Source: Mya arenaria
Taxonomy: Eukaryota; Mollusca; Bivalvia; Myida; Myidae
Length of the DNA: 64,000 bases
Assembly (NCBI RefSeq): GCF_026914265.1
Contig: NC_069135.1
Location: 23,677,639 to 23,741,638, forward strand
Reading direction: 5' to 3'
A program made the position numbers and the translations under genes. How positions within the stretch are numbered: position 1 is the first letter of the stretch; every line of letters starts with the position of its first letter. Under the pieces are notes generated by a model. It made no database searches. It was not told the DNA's origin and was given only the letters and a program-made list of their open reading frames with translations. This document shows positions 1 to 10,779 of the stretch, one piece after another.

Positions 1-406
1 GGGGTGTAAGATGAGTTTTTCCAGCACCGGTCACATGACCGGAAACACACGTCCGGTATGCAAGAATACACAGTTCCTCTCAGTACTGGTTACCGTTCTG
101 ATTAGAGAATTAATGTATAAAATAAAACAAAGAAAGTTTTCCTAATGAATGTGATTCAAGTTTGTTTTCCTGCAAAATTAACCTTTTGTAAGACATTATT
201 TTCTAACTTTGCCAAAATTGCACCCTGTAACCAACCTCTTAAGCACCAATATCACGAAAACCCAGGGGTTACAAGCAAATTGAGTCTACGAAGGTTTAAC
301 TGAGTTTTATTTTAGTTTTAGTCTGATTTCAAAGATGGGGACTAGAAAACACCGTGTGTTGGGCCATAACATTGTCGCCCTGTAAGTAGTATTTAGGCAT
401 CCGTTG
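1..406. other. Intergenic, no gene seen
   Basis: No reading frame of note. A near-palindrome built on CCGGTCA and TGACCGG occurs near the left edge. Nothing else can be supported. Confidence 0.5.
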
Positions 407-668
407 CAGGGGCGGATCCAGTATTCGACGTTAGAGGGGGCCGTAACTTAGGGGGCGTAATCTTTTGACTTGCACCCCTTCCCTCAACACTGAAATTTAT
501 TTGGTTAAAATGCTTAAAATTGATGGTATTTTTTTTATCAATATTTAGTCTGAAACGGTGCACGTTGGGCGTGTTTTATTACTTTTTTTCTACATTGAAA
601 TAAAAAGTAAACTTGGACGAAAGGGGAGGTGCCGGGAGCGCCCCCCCCCCCCCTTGGTTCCGCTTGTG
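407..668. mobile_element. CAGGGGCGGATCC-type MITE
   Basis: The block starts CAGGGGCGGATCCA and ends TTGGTTCCGCTTGTG, an imperfect terminal inverted repeat. It is bounded on both sides by the 5-bp direct repeat CGTTG (402-406 and 669-673), which looks like a target-site duplication. Runs of G lie near the left end and a C run near the right end. There is no coding capacity. I infer a non-autonomous DNA transposon. Two other elements in this window (5,356 and 31,808) also start CAGGG and have 5-bp duplications. Confidence 0.7.
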
Positions 669-673
669 CGTTG

Positions 674-1349
674 AAAGGACTTTAGGAGTGGAGAAAGAAT
701 ATGTAAAACCTTTACCGAGACTACTATTAGAAAAAAATTGGGGGGCCATGAACGATTGAAAAATATGTCATTTCATGTAAACTTTCGGTTGAAATAATAA
801 TTCAAACTGTTATAACTTTACTTTTGATTAATTTTCAGTCATTAATTTTACATATTAGTAATCAGTTAGCAATTCCCCGTCGAAGGATTAAAATATATCA
901 TATATGACCAGACATCAAACAATTACTGTCGAAACCCGTTTGCTCGAACTCCAAGGGACCGGCAAAAATACCCCGAGCCTCGGGAAATTTGAGCCCAAGC
1001 CCATCAATACATACACATGTATAACAAAAAATTTGTTTGAGTGATACACCTTTTACTACTTACTAAATAATGCATTTATGGAAAATATTTATTATTGATT
1101 ACAAGATTGTAACCGTGTATTTAAAAGCTGAAAACACAATAATATAGATGATTGGTGAGTACTATAAGATTTACAGTGATCTACTATAGTCTATAAGGTA
1201 AAAATACCCTGTTTTCTTCACCTTTCTTTCAAATGAAACTCGGTATCCTTCATAATAACCATTGGTTTCGACATTTATTCAACCTTTTAAGAATATCAAA
1301 ACAATTGTATTAATTGAGGTACATCTTATTTGCGAGTAAGAGTGCATCT
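674..1349. other. AT-rich intergenic, nothing recognised
   Basis: Low-complexity AT-rich DNA without a supported gene, repeat or regulatory element. Confidence 0.4.
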
Positions 1350-1364
1350 TTAAGTTAAACTCAC

Positions 1365-1625
1365 TATATTCCTGATATCAACTACGGGACCTTTCTCTCT
1401 TTGAAGCTTCTCCCTTTCGCTTACACCTTTTTTTTTCGGGGAACTCGGAACTAAGCCATCCTTTTTAGCTAATATAATTTTACTTGATTTACGTCGTATG
1501 TCCAAGTCCTGGCCATCTTTAGCTACACGGTTATAACCCATGGAGTCGGTATTAAATACTGAATACAAAACTAATAACAGTATTACTCCAGCTAATAACA
1601 CAGTAAACGTTTTACCGACTACTTT
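1365..1625 (-). CDS. Possible 5' exon of a membrane protein, unrecognised
   Basis: A minus-strand frame encodes a short basic start, a hydrophobic stretch (LLAGVILLLVLYSVF), then a charged Lys/Arg/Glu-rich stem. This resembles the N-terminus of a type II membrane protein such as a Golgi enzyme. A consensus donor (GTGAGT) follows at 1364-1359 on the minus strand. The nearest upstream ATG (near 1630) is one base out of frame, so this is either an internal exon, a frameshifted remnant or chance. No partner exon was found within the window. Function is unknown. Confidence 0.25.
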
Positions 1626-1629
1626 TTCA

Positions 1630-2680
1630 TTTTATTTTCGAACTTAAAATGTCTGTTTCACACTAGTAAAAATCGTATAGCTATAGAGTTTCCTTTTATA
1701 TCGTGTAGATGTTTATCTTCTTTCTAATGTGTGTCAATAGTAAATGCAAAACACTAACAACTGGGCTGTTATTTAGAAGTGAAACATTCAATTTAGATCA
1801 ACAACTTTGATAAGCCCGAGGACTTTATTATTTTATTAATTAATTTATTTATTTAATGGCTGTATTGTCAGTCCAGATTGTGCTCCAGATAGGGTCTCAA
1901 TCGACAGGTATAGATATAGTCACGGAACAAAGTTGTAAGATATTTGTAAGGGGTTAAGCCTTCGTATTGTTAACGGCCGTTTAGGTAATACAAATTTCCA
2001 AGTTTATTAGATATAACTCATGACACAATTCATTACTAAAAGAGTTATGATATAATACATGTTTCACAATATTAAGAACGAGACTAGCCTGAGACCATAT
2101 TTTTTTAAATCAGAGTAAAAGTATACATCAATACATAACATGCCATAATTACACTTGTTTATCAATCTACTTAACATTAGTTAAACATGTGACACAATTT
2201 AATGGAGGAGGAATTTAGAACAACAATTGCACATGTATATCAACGAAATTGAGCATAATTCATTTTATCAATTTACATAACTTTTTATACAGTATAGTAT
2301 GACCTAGATTCATCCTTGGCATAACTTGGTTGAAATTAACAATGTCTGGGTATCTTATGTTTTTACTATCTATACAGCGTCTTCGTATATCATAAAAATC
2401 CTTGCATTCTAATAGATAAAGAAATTCTTCCCCTTTGCAGTTTTCAGTTTTCTATTATTATACTCGACATTATTCGAACTTCCAATTTATACTGGCAATT
2501 TAAATGTTGTTTCTTGCTCGAAATTTAATTACATATTTTAAAAAAAATGTATGGTGTATGTATAAGATAATTTTCAATACATTTTCTTGAGCTATTTACA
2601 CTTGAAAACCATTCATTTATAGAAAGGTCTGACAATTTTTGAGATACAGTTTTCTGATTCAAACATTTAATTAAAAAGAC
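1630..2680. other. AT-rich intergenic, nothing recognised
   Basis: No coding frame, RNA gene or element could be supported on either strand. Confidence 0.4.
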
Positions 2681-2688
2681 ATCACTGC

Positions 2689-2753
2689 CAATTGGGCTGG
2701 TCAAAGTATGCGCTGAGTCTTTCGGACTCCACACACTTTGACCAGCCCAATTG
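2689..2753. repeat. 65-nt perfect-arm hairpin
   Basis: Two perfectly complementary 19-nt arms (2689-2707 and 2735-2753, CAATTGGGCTGGTCAAAGT and its complement) enclose a 27-nt loop. The loop contains a second 5-bp stem (GAGTC/GACTC). The size resembles a pre-miRNA or a tiny foldback element. Nothing in the sequence decides which, and transcription is not shown. Confidence 0.6.
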
Positions 2754-3072
2754 CATTCATACCCCGTTAATGACATCAACACCGCAATTAATTCCTTATA
2801 TCTACACCAATAGTTCATTATTTCATTCAAGAATTCTTAAAATATACTTCATTTCATTAAAGAAAACCTTTCAGTAATCCTTTCTTGCATGATCTGAAAA
2901 TAGAACGACCCGACTGTAGCCGGAAACACTTTTTTTCAAATGACGTCACAATAACGCGGGAAAAGTTCAACCACTTGAAATCACTTTTAAACGTTAAATT
3001 GAAACACTTCAGGCAACAATACATTTAAAATAAAATAAATAAATACTTTCTAAAATGTTGATTTACATTATA

Positions 3073-3542
3073 CGGGAATATTGAAAAACGAATCGAAGGG
3101 GGAATGAATGCCAATATTAAATAACAAACCGGAAGAGGAATATAGGCCAATATTGAATAACGAATCGAAGGGGGAATGAATCCCAATATTGAATAACATA
3201 CCGGAAGAGGAATAAAGGCCAATATTGAATAACGAATCGGAGGGGGAATGAATGCCAATATTGAATAACGAATCGAAGGGGGAATGAATGCCAATATTGA
3301 ATAACAAACTGAAAGAGGAATATAGGCCAATATTGAATAACAAACCGGAAGAGGAATATAGGCCAATATTGAATAACAAACCGGAAGAGGAAAAAGGCCA
3401 AGAATGAATAACGAATCGAAGGGGGAATGAATGCCAACATTGAATAACAAACCGGAAGAGGAATAAAGGTCAATATTGAATAACGGATCGGAAGAGGAAT
3501 AAGTGCCAATATTGAATAACGAACTTGAAGAGGAATAAAGGC
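3073..3542 (+). repeat. 36-bp minisatellite, about 13 units, derived from J-family exon 1
   Basis: About 13 tandem units of 36 bp share the core GCCAATATTGAATAAC. Two subtypes are intermixed: one continues GAATCGAAGGGGGAATGAAT and the other AAACCGGAAGAGGAATATAG. The second subtype read on the plus strand matches the stretch of exon 1 of the J-domain gene at 17,101-17,145 that encodes EEEVRPILNNK. DNA just after the array (3,606-3,658, starting GAATTCATGATGAAT) matches intron 1 of that gene. I infer a degenerate copy of exon 1 whose middle was amplified. Because 36 is a multiple of 3, long spurious open frames run across it on the minus strand. Confidence 0.8.
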
Positions 3543-3658
3543 AATTTATCGAACCAGAAGTAATACACATAATCCATACAAACAGAGAGGTAGTATTGCA
3601 TAACACTTTTCAGAATTCATGATGAATCCATTTTTTTCATCTTATTAACCCTCTCTAT

Positions 3659-3794
3659 TCAAATCATTGAAGATGGAACACAGAAAAACAAAGCAGACAT
3701 CAAATAAATAGTTTAATAAATTTTGGCCGAAAAAAGGAGGCTGTAAAGTGAATTATACAAAGATATATTATGCAAGCAGCCTTCAAACACGCCA
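3659..3794 (-). repeat. 136-bp repeat, copy 1 (possible DIRS-like terminal repeat)
   Basis: This is nearly identical to 6187-6323 in the same orientation (for example ATCATTGAAGATGGAACACA, then AAGGAGGCTGTAAAGTGAAT in both). The second copy lies just beyond the tyrosine-recombinase end of the DIRS-like element on the minus strand. The two copies could therefore be the split direct repeats of a Ngaro/PAT-type element. The 2.4 kb between them is longer than expected and would need secondary insertions. Confidence 0.55.
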
Positions 3795-4141
3795 TGTAAC
3801 ACAAGAATTAACCACACAAGTTGTAAATAATTATAATTATGATACACAAGCAATATGAATACGAGTTATACAAATTATAACTATTCATAATACATAATCA
3901 AGACATATGAACATGTCACACTCTTATTATTTTTATTGTTAGCACAGCAACAAAAAGACATTAAGGAAAATAAAAGAAAGTATAAAAAGAAGGCAAAACC
4001 TATTAATTAACTCTGAAAAGGGGAGGGAGGGAGGGATTAAATTTAAACTATAAACGATAACCGCTCGGCTGGCGGCGCGCTTAACAATGAAATTAGCGCT
4101 AAAATAAGCGCCACCTATTACCTAAGAATTATGGGAAAGAC

Positions 4142-4214
4142 GTGACGTCAGAGAGCGCTTAATAATTATCGTTTTTAGACTATCTGCGCATGCGCGCAGG
4201 TAGTCTTAAGACTG
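4142..4214. promoter_or_regulatory. CRE-like site and GC-rich palindromes
   Basis: GTGACGTCA (a CRE-like octamer context) at 4142-4150 is followed by a 30-bp near-palindrome at 4177-4206 centred on TGCGCATGCGCGCA. A perfect 12-bp palindrome AGTCTTAAGACT follows at 4203-4214. It is a GC-rich island in AT-rich DNA and could be a promoter or an element terminus. No transcript is evident beside it. Confidence 0.35.
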
Positions 4215-5350
4215 CAAACTCCAAAGAACTACTTTCTATTCATATCGTTTTAACCCATTTTTTTGTCTCAATGCGCTCTATGTTTAGTAGCAGAATGACA
4301 TCGAAACCATAAAAATAGATTATCCGAGTATGAGTTATTGCTTGCTCGGCTATTTCCGCGCTGTATTTCTGTATTCCGGCGTTTTATTTTTAGCAGAATA
4401 TAAATATTTATAAATCGTTATATTTATCAGATTAGTGTGGGTCAAAATAATAGATGCTCTGGTAGGAAGGTAACATACTGATATTCACTCTGAGTTCAGC
4501 CCAAGATGCTTTAGAAATTATTACCGACCGCAAGTGTACCATCGCCTGCAGGGTTTGTTATTATAACCTGGTGTGACCATGAAGCAGGCTTATTTGTAAG
4601 GGTGTACATGTATTTCTAATATAACTTTTATGAGATAAGAAACAAAAATGATTGTCTGAAAGTCAAAATAGTTGTATCCCAGGTTTCGCGTTGCTAATGC
4701 TTCAAATACTGTGATTTGCCTGCTATATAATAACAAAAAACTATTCATTCTATAATTTTTAGGCGTATACTTTTCTAATAAGATGTTAACATTTTTTGCG
4801 TAAAAGCTTCGTTCCGGTGTATTTTTGGCATAATTTTGGACATTAGCCTTTCAATTTATTCTAACACACATGCCCTGATACGACAGTGAGTTATGCATAC
4901 TTTTGATGAAGCAAAGTAGTTCGGATATAACCTGTAAAACACCCAAAGAGTGCGAAGCATTCATAACAGCACTAGTATTATTTCTACACAGATACTTACA
5001 TAAAACATAACAACATCTATTTATCAATAATACTTGAAATGGCACAATCATATTCCCATTCTTAGAACAGACAATTTCCGATAATCAAGAAATATTTCCA
5101 ACTACATTAACTGACTGATTTTCTAAAAATAGTTTCTACATACATTAACTGACCACATGTTTGCCATCACCGCGGGAAAACGACCATCTGATAAGCTCTG
5201 CATTTTGATAGGAATTATTGCTAAAGTTATTCGTAAAAATAAAATCATTTTCCTTAAACAATTGAAACGTGTATGTTCATAAAACATGCATAACGTATTA
5301 TATCTAATCAAAGCACTGAAAATCTTTAGAAGCGATTGAAAGGGGTATGC
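4215..5350. other. Intergenic, left half of a local duplication
   Basis: No gene is seen. The stretch at about 5,200-5,355 (GGAATTATTGCTAAAGTT onward) is repeated in diverged form at about 5,755-5,895. The two copies flank the MITE at 5,356. Confidence 0.45.
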
Positions 5351-5355
5351 ATTGT

Positions 5356-5695
5356 CAGGGGCGTAGCCAGCATTACGCACTTACGCATGTGCGTTACATT
5401 AATTTGAAAAATGAAAGGTCGAGAGCTAAGCTAAAAGTTGATATCAGAATAAAAGGAAGAGCAGCCAAGAAAACGTTGCTTCCCTTTGAGCCGAAATCAA
5501 TCACTTGGTAACTACAAAGTCGGCGACCTTGAACCTATTAATCCTTCCAAATACACCTCAGATCTTAACATGTTCGTTCCATATTCCATTGTTTTCCACT
5601 GGGTAGAACCCCCGAACCCCCAACCGGCTATATTCCCCATCCCACACCCTCCCCATTTAGTGCGTAACATTCGGTAAAGTCTGGCTACGCATCTG
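5356..5695. mobile_element. CAGGGGCGTAGCCAG MITE, 340 bp
   Basis: The left end CAGGGGCGTAGCCAG is matched by the right end CTGGCTACGCATCTG as an inverted repeat (13 of 15). The 5-bp direct repeat ATTGT flanks it exactly (5351-5355 and 5696-5700). There is no transposase. Superfamily is not assigned. This family also starts CAGGG and has a 5-bp target duplication, like the elements at 407 and 31,808. Confidence 0.75.
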
Positions 5696-5754
5696 ATTGT
5701 AACTTTAAAAACATGAGGATACGTCAACTTAAGTGATAGGCTGTGCATCTTGAA

Positions 5755-5895
5755 TGGAATTATTGCTGAAGTTGTTTGTAAAAAAAAAATGATTTTCCTT
5801 AAACAAAACGTGTATGTTCATTAAAGGAAATGATATATGATGTATTGTATTTTCCTATCGTATGATATCTAATAAAAGCAACGAAAAATCTTTAG
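5755..5895. repeat. Diverged copy of 5,200-5,355
   Basis: Shared blocks include GGAATTATTGCT, ATTTTCCTTAAACAA, AACGTGTATGTTCAT and ATGCATTGTCA in the same order and orientation as in the left copy. This is a local direct duplication flanking the MITE. Confidence 0.6.
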
Positions 5896-6186
5896 CATGC
5901 ATTGTCACATTAAATACATGGGGGGGGGGGGTACGACGATTGAAGTGACATTTACATATAAGCAAAATGACACAAGACGCCATAAAATAGGTATAGATAT
6001 TGTTGTTTCCTCGCTAAGTTAGAGCAAAAGCGCTCTTGGCCCTCGGCACATTTTTCACTTTTATTAATGTGCCCTTCACTTATTTCCATAGTTCAAATAA
6101 CATTTGCAACTCTCACATATTTGCCCGCAGATAGTCCAGCGCCTCGCGCTTTGATTATGTCTAAATACTTAAATTAGCATAGAAGC

Positions 6187-6323
6187 TCAAATCATTGAAG
6201 ATGGAACACAGAAAAACAAAACAGACATCAAATAAATAGTTAAATAAATTTTGGCTGAAAAAAGGAGGCTGTAAAGTGAATTATTCAAAGATATATTAAG
6301 CAAGCAGCCACCAAACACGCCAA
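6187..6323 (-). repeat. 136-bp repeat, copy 2 (possible DIRS-like terminal repeat)
   Basis: This is the partner of 3659-3794. It lies immediately downstream, on the minus strand, of the recombinase remnant. That is the expected place for the first right-hand repeat of a split-direct-repeat YR retrotransposon. Confidence 0.55.
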
Positions 6324-6359
6324 ACAAAACGGCCAAAATTAACCTAATGAATTAGCAAC

Positions 6360-6900
6360 ATCCTTAACACTCAAAAGAACAGATTCATCCGAAAATCGAA
6401 GATATCTTAAGTAACAGTCGGACGACCAATGCTGATATATTGTATAATTTCACCAGGGACACCAACTTTACAGAAGTAAGATGCACCTCCCCTTCTAAAC
6501 GAATGCGCAGTAAAATATCCTGTAATGCACACCTTATGCAACAATTTCGCGAGATTTGCGTCAAGGCAAAGAGCATCAAGCGAGATCAGCCACCCATTGC
6601 TAGGAACACAAAAGGCGGGCGCCTCAGCAGGCGCGGGTATCAAATGACACATGTGTTAATAGGCAGTCACAGGACACAAAGGGGAATTTTTAATCTTACA
6701 CAAAGGTAAACAAAAGTTTTTCTACCAAACTGATTTGTTTTAAAATAGTTCATGTAAACAAACAATTTATCGTTCTTAGATACAACATCTTTTCGGCAAA
6801 TATTTTTACATTGATCAAACATGGACGATAACTGAGGTACAATGCTCGATTTTCTAGCCATGGTGAAAAACATGAATAAAAAGAACACCAAAGTGTACAA
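6360..6900 (-). pseudogene. Tyrosine recombinase remnant of the DIRS-like element
   Basis: Fragments in different frames line up with a YR domain. A piece starting FFTMARKSSIVPQLSSMF and continuing to KTNQFGRK (minus, about 6880-6710) resembles the N-terminal half of the catalytic domain. It is followed by the conserved HSFRRGGAS box (about 6520, the HxxR motif). After a frameshift comes YLRYLRF (about 6415), which supplies the expected nucleophilic tyrosine region. The shifts show it is dead. Confidence 0.75.
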
Positions 6901-7552
6901 TGCAAAGGATTATCAATGTCTAAACACAAAAATATCTTCAATAACATTTCGGGAGTCATGGGCTCAGCTTGCCGCGGAGTATGAAAAAAGAAATTTACCT
7001 AAACCACGCATAGTCAACTTGAATTGAAAATTGTCTAAACAGGGAAATCCTACATCGTGGAGAACATGATAGAACCGGACACCATTAACATAATTTCTAA
7101 TGCTTTGTACTTAAAGATCTACTCAAAAATTGCACAAATAGGCATAACGTGTCAATAGAGACTGGCCAATAGACGAGGCCAAAGTATAATCAAAACATCA
7201 GGAAAGCCCTAATCTGTGACTTAAAGTTCTTGAGTGTGCCCAGGGCGTAGGCTGATCTCTGCGTGGATCTTAACTGGGATCGTAAGTGATCAAATTCAGA
7301 TCCGTCTGAAATTTATAAAAAATAAAAATCACTAAGCACACGAATTAAATTGTCAACAACAAAACGTTTCACTAAGACCAAATTAAAATACTATGCTCAC
7401 ATATATGCACAAACAACAAACATATAAAGGCACTCAATTGTAAAGTTTACATTATACTTTCCAGGCAATTCATAGTTTATCTGTAAACACCATCTACCAA
7501 ATATCTTTTAGCACAAATAAAGCGTCATCCGCTGTAATTTCCTGATCTATTC

Positions 7553-7756
7553 TTAGACCTGATATATCAAGAAATCGTTCGGCGTTCCCATGATCCAATG
7601 CCATCTAGACAACAGGTCCGCAAGACGATTGGCGGAGGACGACAAGTGTACAGCACAAATCTCAAACTCCTTCGTACAGCTAAGAAAGGCTAGCATACAT
7701 CGTAATAGATACTTATCACGCGATCGGCCTGAATTTTTCACTGAACATACAGCCAC
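7553..7756 (-). pseudogene. RNase-H-like segment of the DIRS-like element
   Basis: The minus-strand frame contains SGRSRDKYLLRCM and the tail NRLADLLSRWH. The second motif is a hallmark of the RT-RNase H region of DIRS-like elements, just before the recombinase. It is a short remnant lacking most of the domain. Confidence 0.7.
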
Positions 7757-7856
7757 GTTTTCAAAAAATATAGAGATCTTGCAGGCTGCTGAGCGAAGTC
7801 CAAATGGTTAACATCTGTCTATATAAATAAAATCGTTCCATTTGAAATAGAGAACA

Positions 7857-8430
7857 TGCATGTCACCCGGCCAACTAAAATCTGTCTATACGCTCATCTG
7901 TTTGAACATTAAAGCACGTTCACGTCCTCAAACGGCCAGCTTAAGTCAACTCTAACAACTCGGCTTGAAATGTCTTTTTCAACGGTGTTCAATGGCGAAA
8001 CCGCAATGTTACAACACAGGGGATTCTGCTCGAGTGGCCCCAAGAGCGCACCGTACTTCATCTCCGTTTCAATAAACTCATCCACAGACTCTGGGAAGTT
8101 TTCTGCACCTTTATGATTACGATTATCAGAGTTAGGCAAACAGTCCTTAAAATCCGAATTATATCAAATCACATATCTCGTATCCATGAAGCCCTGGGCC
8201 CGTATTCACGTACATTTTTTATTGACTCAAACTCAGACTCAGTCTCAGTCTTAGACTCAGGCTATGCTGAGACTATTTTGATTTTGGTATTCACTAACGA
8301 TTTTAGACTCAGACTCAGCTGAGAATACTTTATGTCGATGATGCAATAAGGTACATTCCAGTGCGAAACAAGGGGAATACGCAAACCTTTATGGTTCGGA
8401 TGTCCTGAGTGAAAAACGGCGTCATGAACG
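7857..8430 (-). pseudogene. Reverse transcriptase fragments of the DIRS-like element, interrupted
   Basis: Three pieces are visible on the minus strand. PNHKGLRIPLVSHWNVPYC (about 8405-8345) resembles the linker that opens DIRS RT regions. ETEMKYGALLGPL, NIAVSPLNTVEK and DLSWPFEDVNV (8070-7915) are the finger region. PGDMHVLYFKWND (about 7880-7860, shifted frame) resembles a DIRS motif following the first catalytic aspartate. The polymerase palm with its DD motif is deleted. About 140 bp of CAGACTC-rich DNA is inserted after the first piece. Confidence 0.75.
8191..8330. mobile_element. Short insertion with CTCAGACTC repeats
   Basis: The DIRS RT homology stops on one side and resumes on the other of a block starting near GGGCCCGTATTCACG. 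It contains repeated GACTCAGACTC-type words on both strands. It is probably a small MITE nested in the retrotransposon. No clear target duplication was found. Confidence 0.4.
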
Positions 8431-8672
8431 CGAATCCAGTGGTCGTTGGAAGAAAATAGTCCATTATGCTCACCGTCCACGGACGTCTCCGGGCAGCTCC
8501 CGACTTGGCTCGACACTTCAGCAAAATTACATGCGGGCTCTGAAGTGTCGCAAAGTTTATTGGCACATTTCACATCAAAATAATTCAAAGTTCTCGAGTC
8601 TTCAGCAGGAAAACAAATCGGCTCTGAAGAGTCGCAACATGTGTTGACAAAAAACGTGTCCAATTTCTCTAG

Positions 8673-9521
8673 TCAGTCCTTATCATACCGATACGGACAC
8701 TCGTCTGACTTTTCTGGATGTTTCCGGGAAACATTATCCTTCATGTGACACGCAGCGCAAATGTGTTTCACAGAACGTTTCTCTCCCCGAATGTACGCCG
8801 TGTGCGGACTGGTTTCACTGCACTCGCCACGTTGATATTTAGGGCAGAACCAAAAGCGTCCCTCTTTCTTACTCAAGCTTGAAGTATCCCTCCGACGGGT
8901 ATCCTCATTACGAACAGCACCGGGCCTTTCCAGTAGTATATTCAGACTCTCTAAATCAGCGAAACTATCACCCCAGACTCGATTTCCTCGCTCAATTTCA
9001 ACTAAAATATCCTCATGAATGTTCAATACACAAGTCCAGGGATATGTATGAGCGAAACACATAAGCGATTTCAGGTGAAGTAATCTATGCTTAATCTCCC
9101 CATTCACACTGGCCGTGTTTTTAGAACATAAATGTGTCAAAAGCGAACAATAGCCGGCCACAAATTGCGACATATTCAGGTCCTTATAGTCAATGTCTGA
9201 ATGATCAGGTATTTGAACCGGTACAAACACATGGGGCCATAACTGGGGGTGACGAACCGAAATTTCAGTTGATTTAGCAGATTTATTTGCTGTTATCTCT
9301 AAATGTTCAGTCGGCATCAATAAGTTTAATCTTTCGGTCATCGAATGCATCGCACGAAGATCGTCGAGCGTCACCTCCTCCTTCAGCACTAAAGGGGTCC
9401 GGGGTTTGGTTATAAGGCCTCCCTCTGAAGCCTTGACTCGCGGAACGTCATCATGGCCACGACCAAGGGAAAGGGAAGACAGCTGCTGTTTTAACGCTGA
9501 GAAGACGCTTCTTCTCGCCAA
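8673..9521 (-). pseudogene. DIRS-like gag, main part
   Basis: A 282-residue minus-strand frame. The C-terminal region has a CPKYQRGEC...H...HICAACH...HP...C pattern of cysteines and histidines. This matches the zinc-binding region typical of DIRS-like gag proteins from aquatic invertebrates. The N-terminal part continues the frame at 9451-9729 after a one-base shift in an A-rich tract near 9,515-9,530. Either this is decay, or less likely a programmed frameshift. Confidence 0.7.
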
Positions 9522-9729
9522 GGGCCTTTTTCTTTTCGACTTGCCTACGTAAAATATCTCGCTCCATCAGCAGATCGTTAAAGTCAAGTTCGGTCGGTTT
9601 TTGTTTTGATTTTGCTCTGGGAGTCAGTTCCAGCAATTCTCGGGATAGCAGTTCACCCTGTTCTTCTAGCTCGCGGATAGAACCCTCAACGTCCACCGCG
9701 TTCTTCGATCTCGCACCACCAGACGGCAT
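9451..9729 (-). pseudogene. DIRS-like gag, N-terminal part
   Basis: Starts MPSGGARSKN and contains a charged, probably coiled-coil stretch rich in Glu, Lys and Leu. The frame then moves into the adjacent one at the run AAAGAAAAAGG. It overlaps the next gag frame by about 70 bases, which is why two open frames are seen instead of one. Confidence 0.6.
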
Positions 9730-9769
9730 TTTGTCCAAATTTAATTTAAATCTCGTTCTTTCTGAATAC

Positions 9770-10575
9770 ATTTTATCAAAGAATGTGTCCGAAAATACAG
9801 TAACACAGAATCCTATACACAATGCATTGGAACACTAAACAGCATGGCTGATAAAGTTGCTCTTAAAGCTTACATTGACCAAATATACAAAAAAAAATTG
9901 AATTCCGCGACAGGTTGAAAAAGCCTGGTTTATGATGTCTTGCAGGGGCAACTGAATTTGGAAATGTGACAGCCGGTATTAAACTGAATTGTTTTGTTTC
10001 ATGATTGTTATTTGTGAGATACCAAATAAACAATTCTCTGCGATGGAGATGATAGAATCGGTAACTACACCTGAAAGCGTAGTTATTATCAACAAGTAAA
10101 ACAAGTTGATCTGGTTACGGTGCAGTTGTCGATGCAAATCCTGAAAAGTATCAAAATACGGAGGTTAGGTGATATTTAGGGACAGAGGTGCGTGAAAAAT
10201 ATAACAGAGAGCATTTTACATTTAGCTGGGACGTATGGGGGACGAATCCATGGTAAGATGATTGGAGCCTATTTCACAGGACCTGCTTGGACCGTGGCTG
10301 GTTCTCTTCTTGGAGCTATGATGTGCACAACAACACCAGCCTATGCCATGAGCATGTAATTCGTGAAACTAAATGAATTATTCTACGACTTACCGAAATC
10401 GGAAGCACTGGAAAATACAGATTTCTCTATGTCAAATCGACAGCTTCAAATGATGAAATTAACAGTAAATACCGCATACTTTGTCTTGCTAACCAGCCCG
10501 ACAAGGGTTGTGACCGACAATAGTGGTTCAAAGTGCAGTATTATATGGCTTTTATCATCTATTATTAATTTGTGA
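9770..10575 (+). pseudogene. J-domain family, copy 1 (dead)
   Basis: Collinear with copy 3 from its residue stretch FLSKKESENK to the end of the J domain. Shared words include TTTTATCAAAGAA, TACATTGACCA, GAATTCCGCGACAGG, AATTGTTTTGTTTCATG and TTACCGAAATC.GAAGCACT. It keeps a glycine-rich segment (about 10,220-10,330, encoding pieces like GKMIGAY and GSLLGAMM) that copy 3 lacks. It has several in-frame stops and frameshifts, and the J-domain HPD triplet reads QPD. The 5' side is cut off by the DIRS-like element. Confidence 0.85.
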
Positions 10576-10779
10576 CTCAATGTTGTTTTTGTCTATTGGT
10601 TGCAATACATGTATATCATATTTTTTTCGAAAACTGAAATATTTTATTTTTATATATTTGTACGTTGTATATATTTCTACTATATATTCTACTAAATGCC
10701 TTTGTTTTGCATCACGGTTTAGCTGTTTATCTTTCTTATTCTACAAAATAAGGTTTTAATATACATGTAATCACATGGT

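Larger units (their letters stand above)
6348..9735 (-). mobile_element. Decayed DIRS-like (tyrosine recombinase) retrotransposon
   Basis: On the minus strand the order is gag (9729 to 8673), reverse transcriptase fragments (about 8430 to 7857), an RNase-H-type segment (7756 to 7553) and a tyrosine recombinase (about 6900 to 6360). This order is diagnostic of DIRS/Ngaro/PAT elements, which use a tyrosine recombinase instead of a DDE integrase. Every domain carries frameshifts, stops or deletions, and the RT core is largely missing, so the copy is not functional. The right edge is near 9,735-9,770, where sequence homologous to the J-domain gene begins. The left edge may be 6,187 or as far as 3,659 if the 136-bp repeats belong to it. 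Confidence 0.85.

Noticed and set aside
3025..3606. Long open frames on the minus strand (up to 193 codons) across the 36-bp array
   Set aside because: The repeat unit is a multiple of three, so all frames without a stop in the unit stay open. The encoded repeats (such as PPIRYSILAF) look like antisense of degenerate coding DNA, not a protein.
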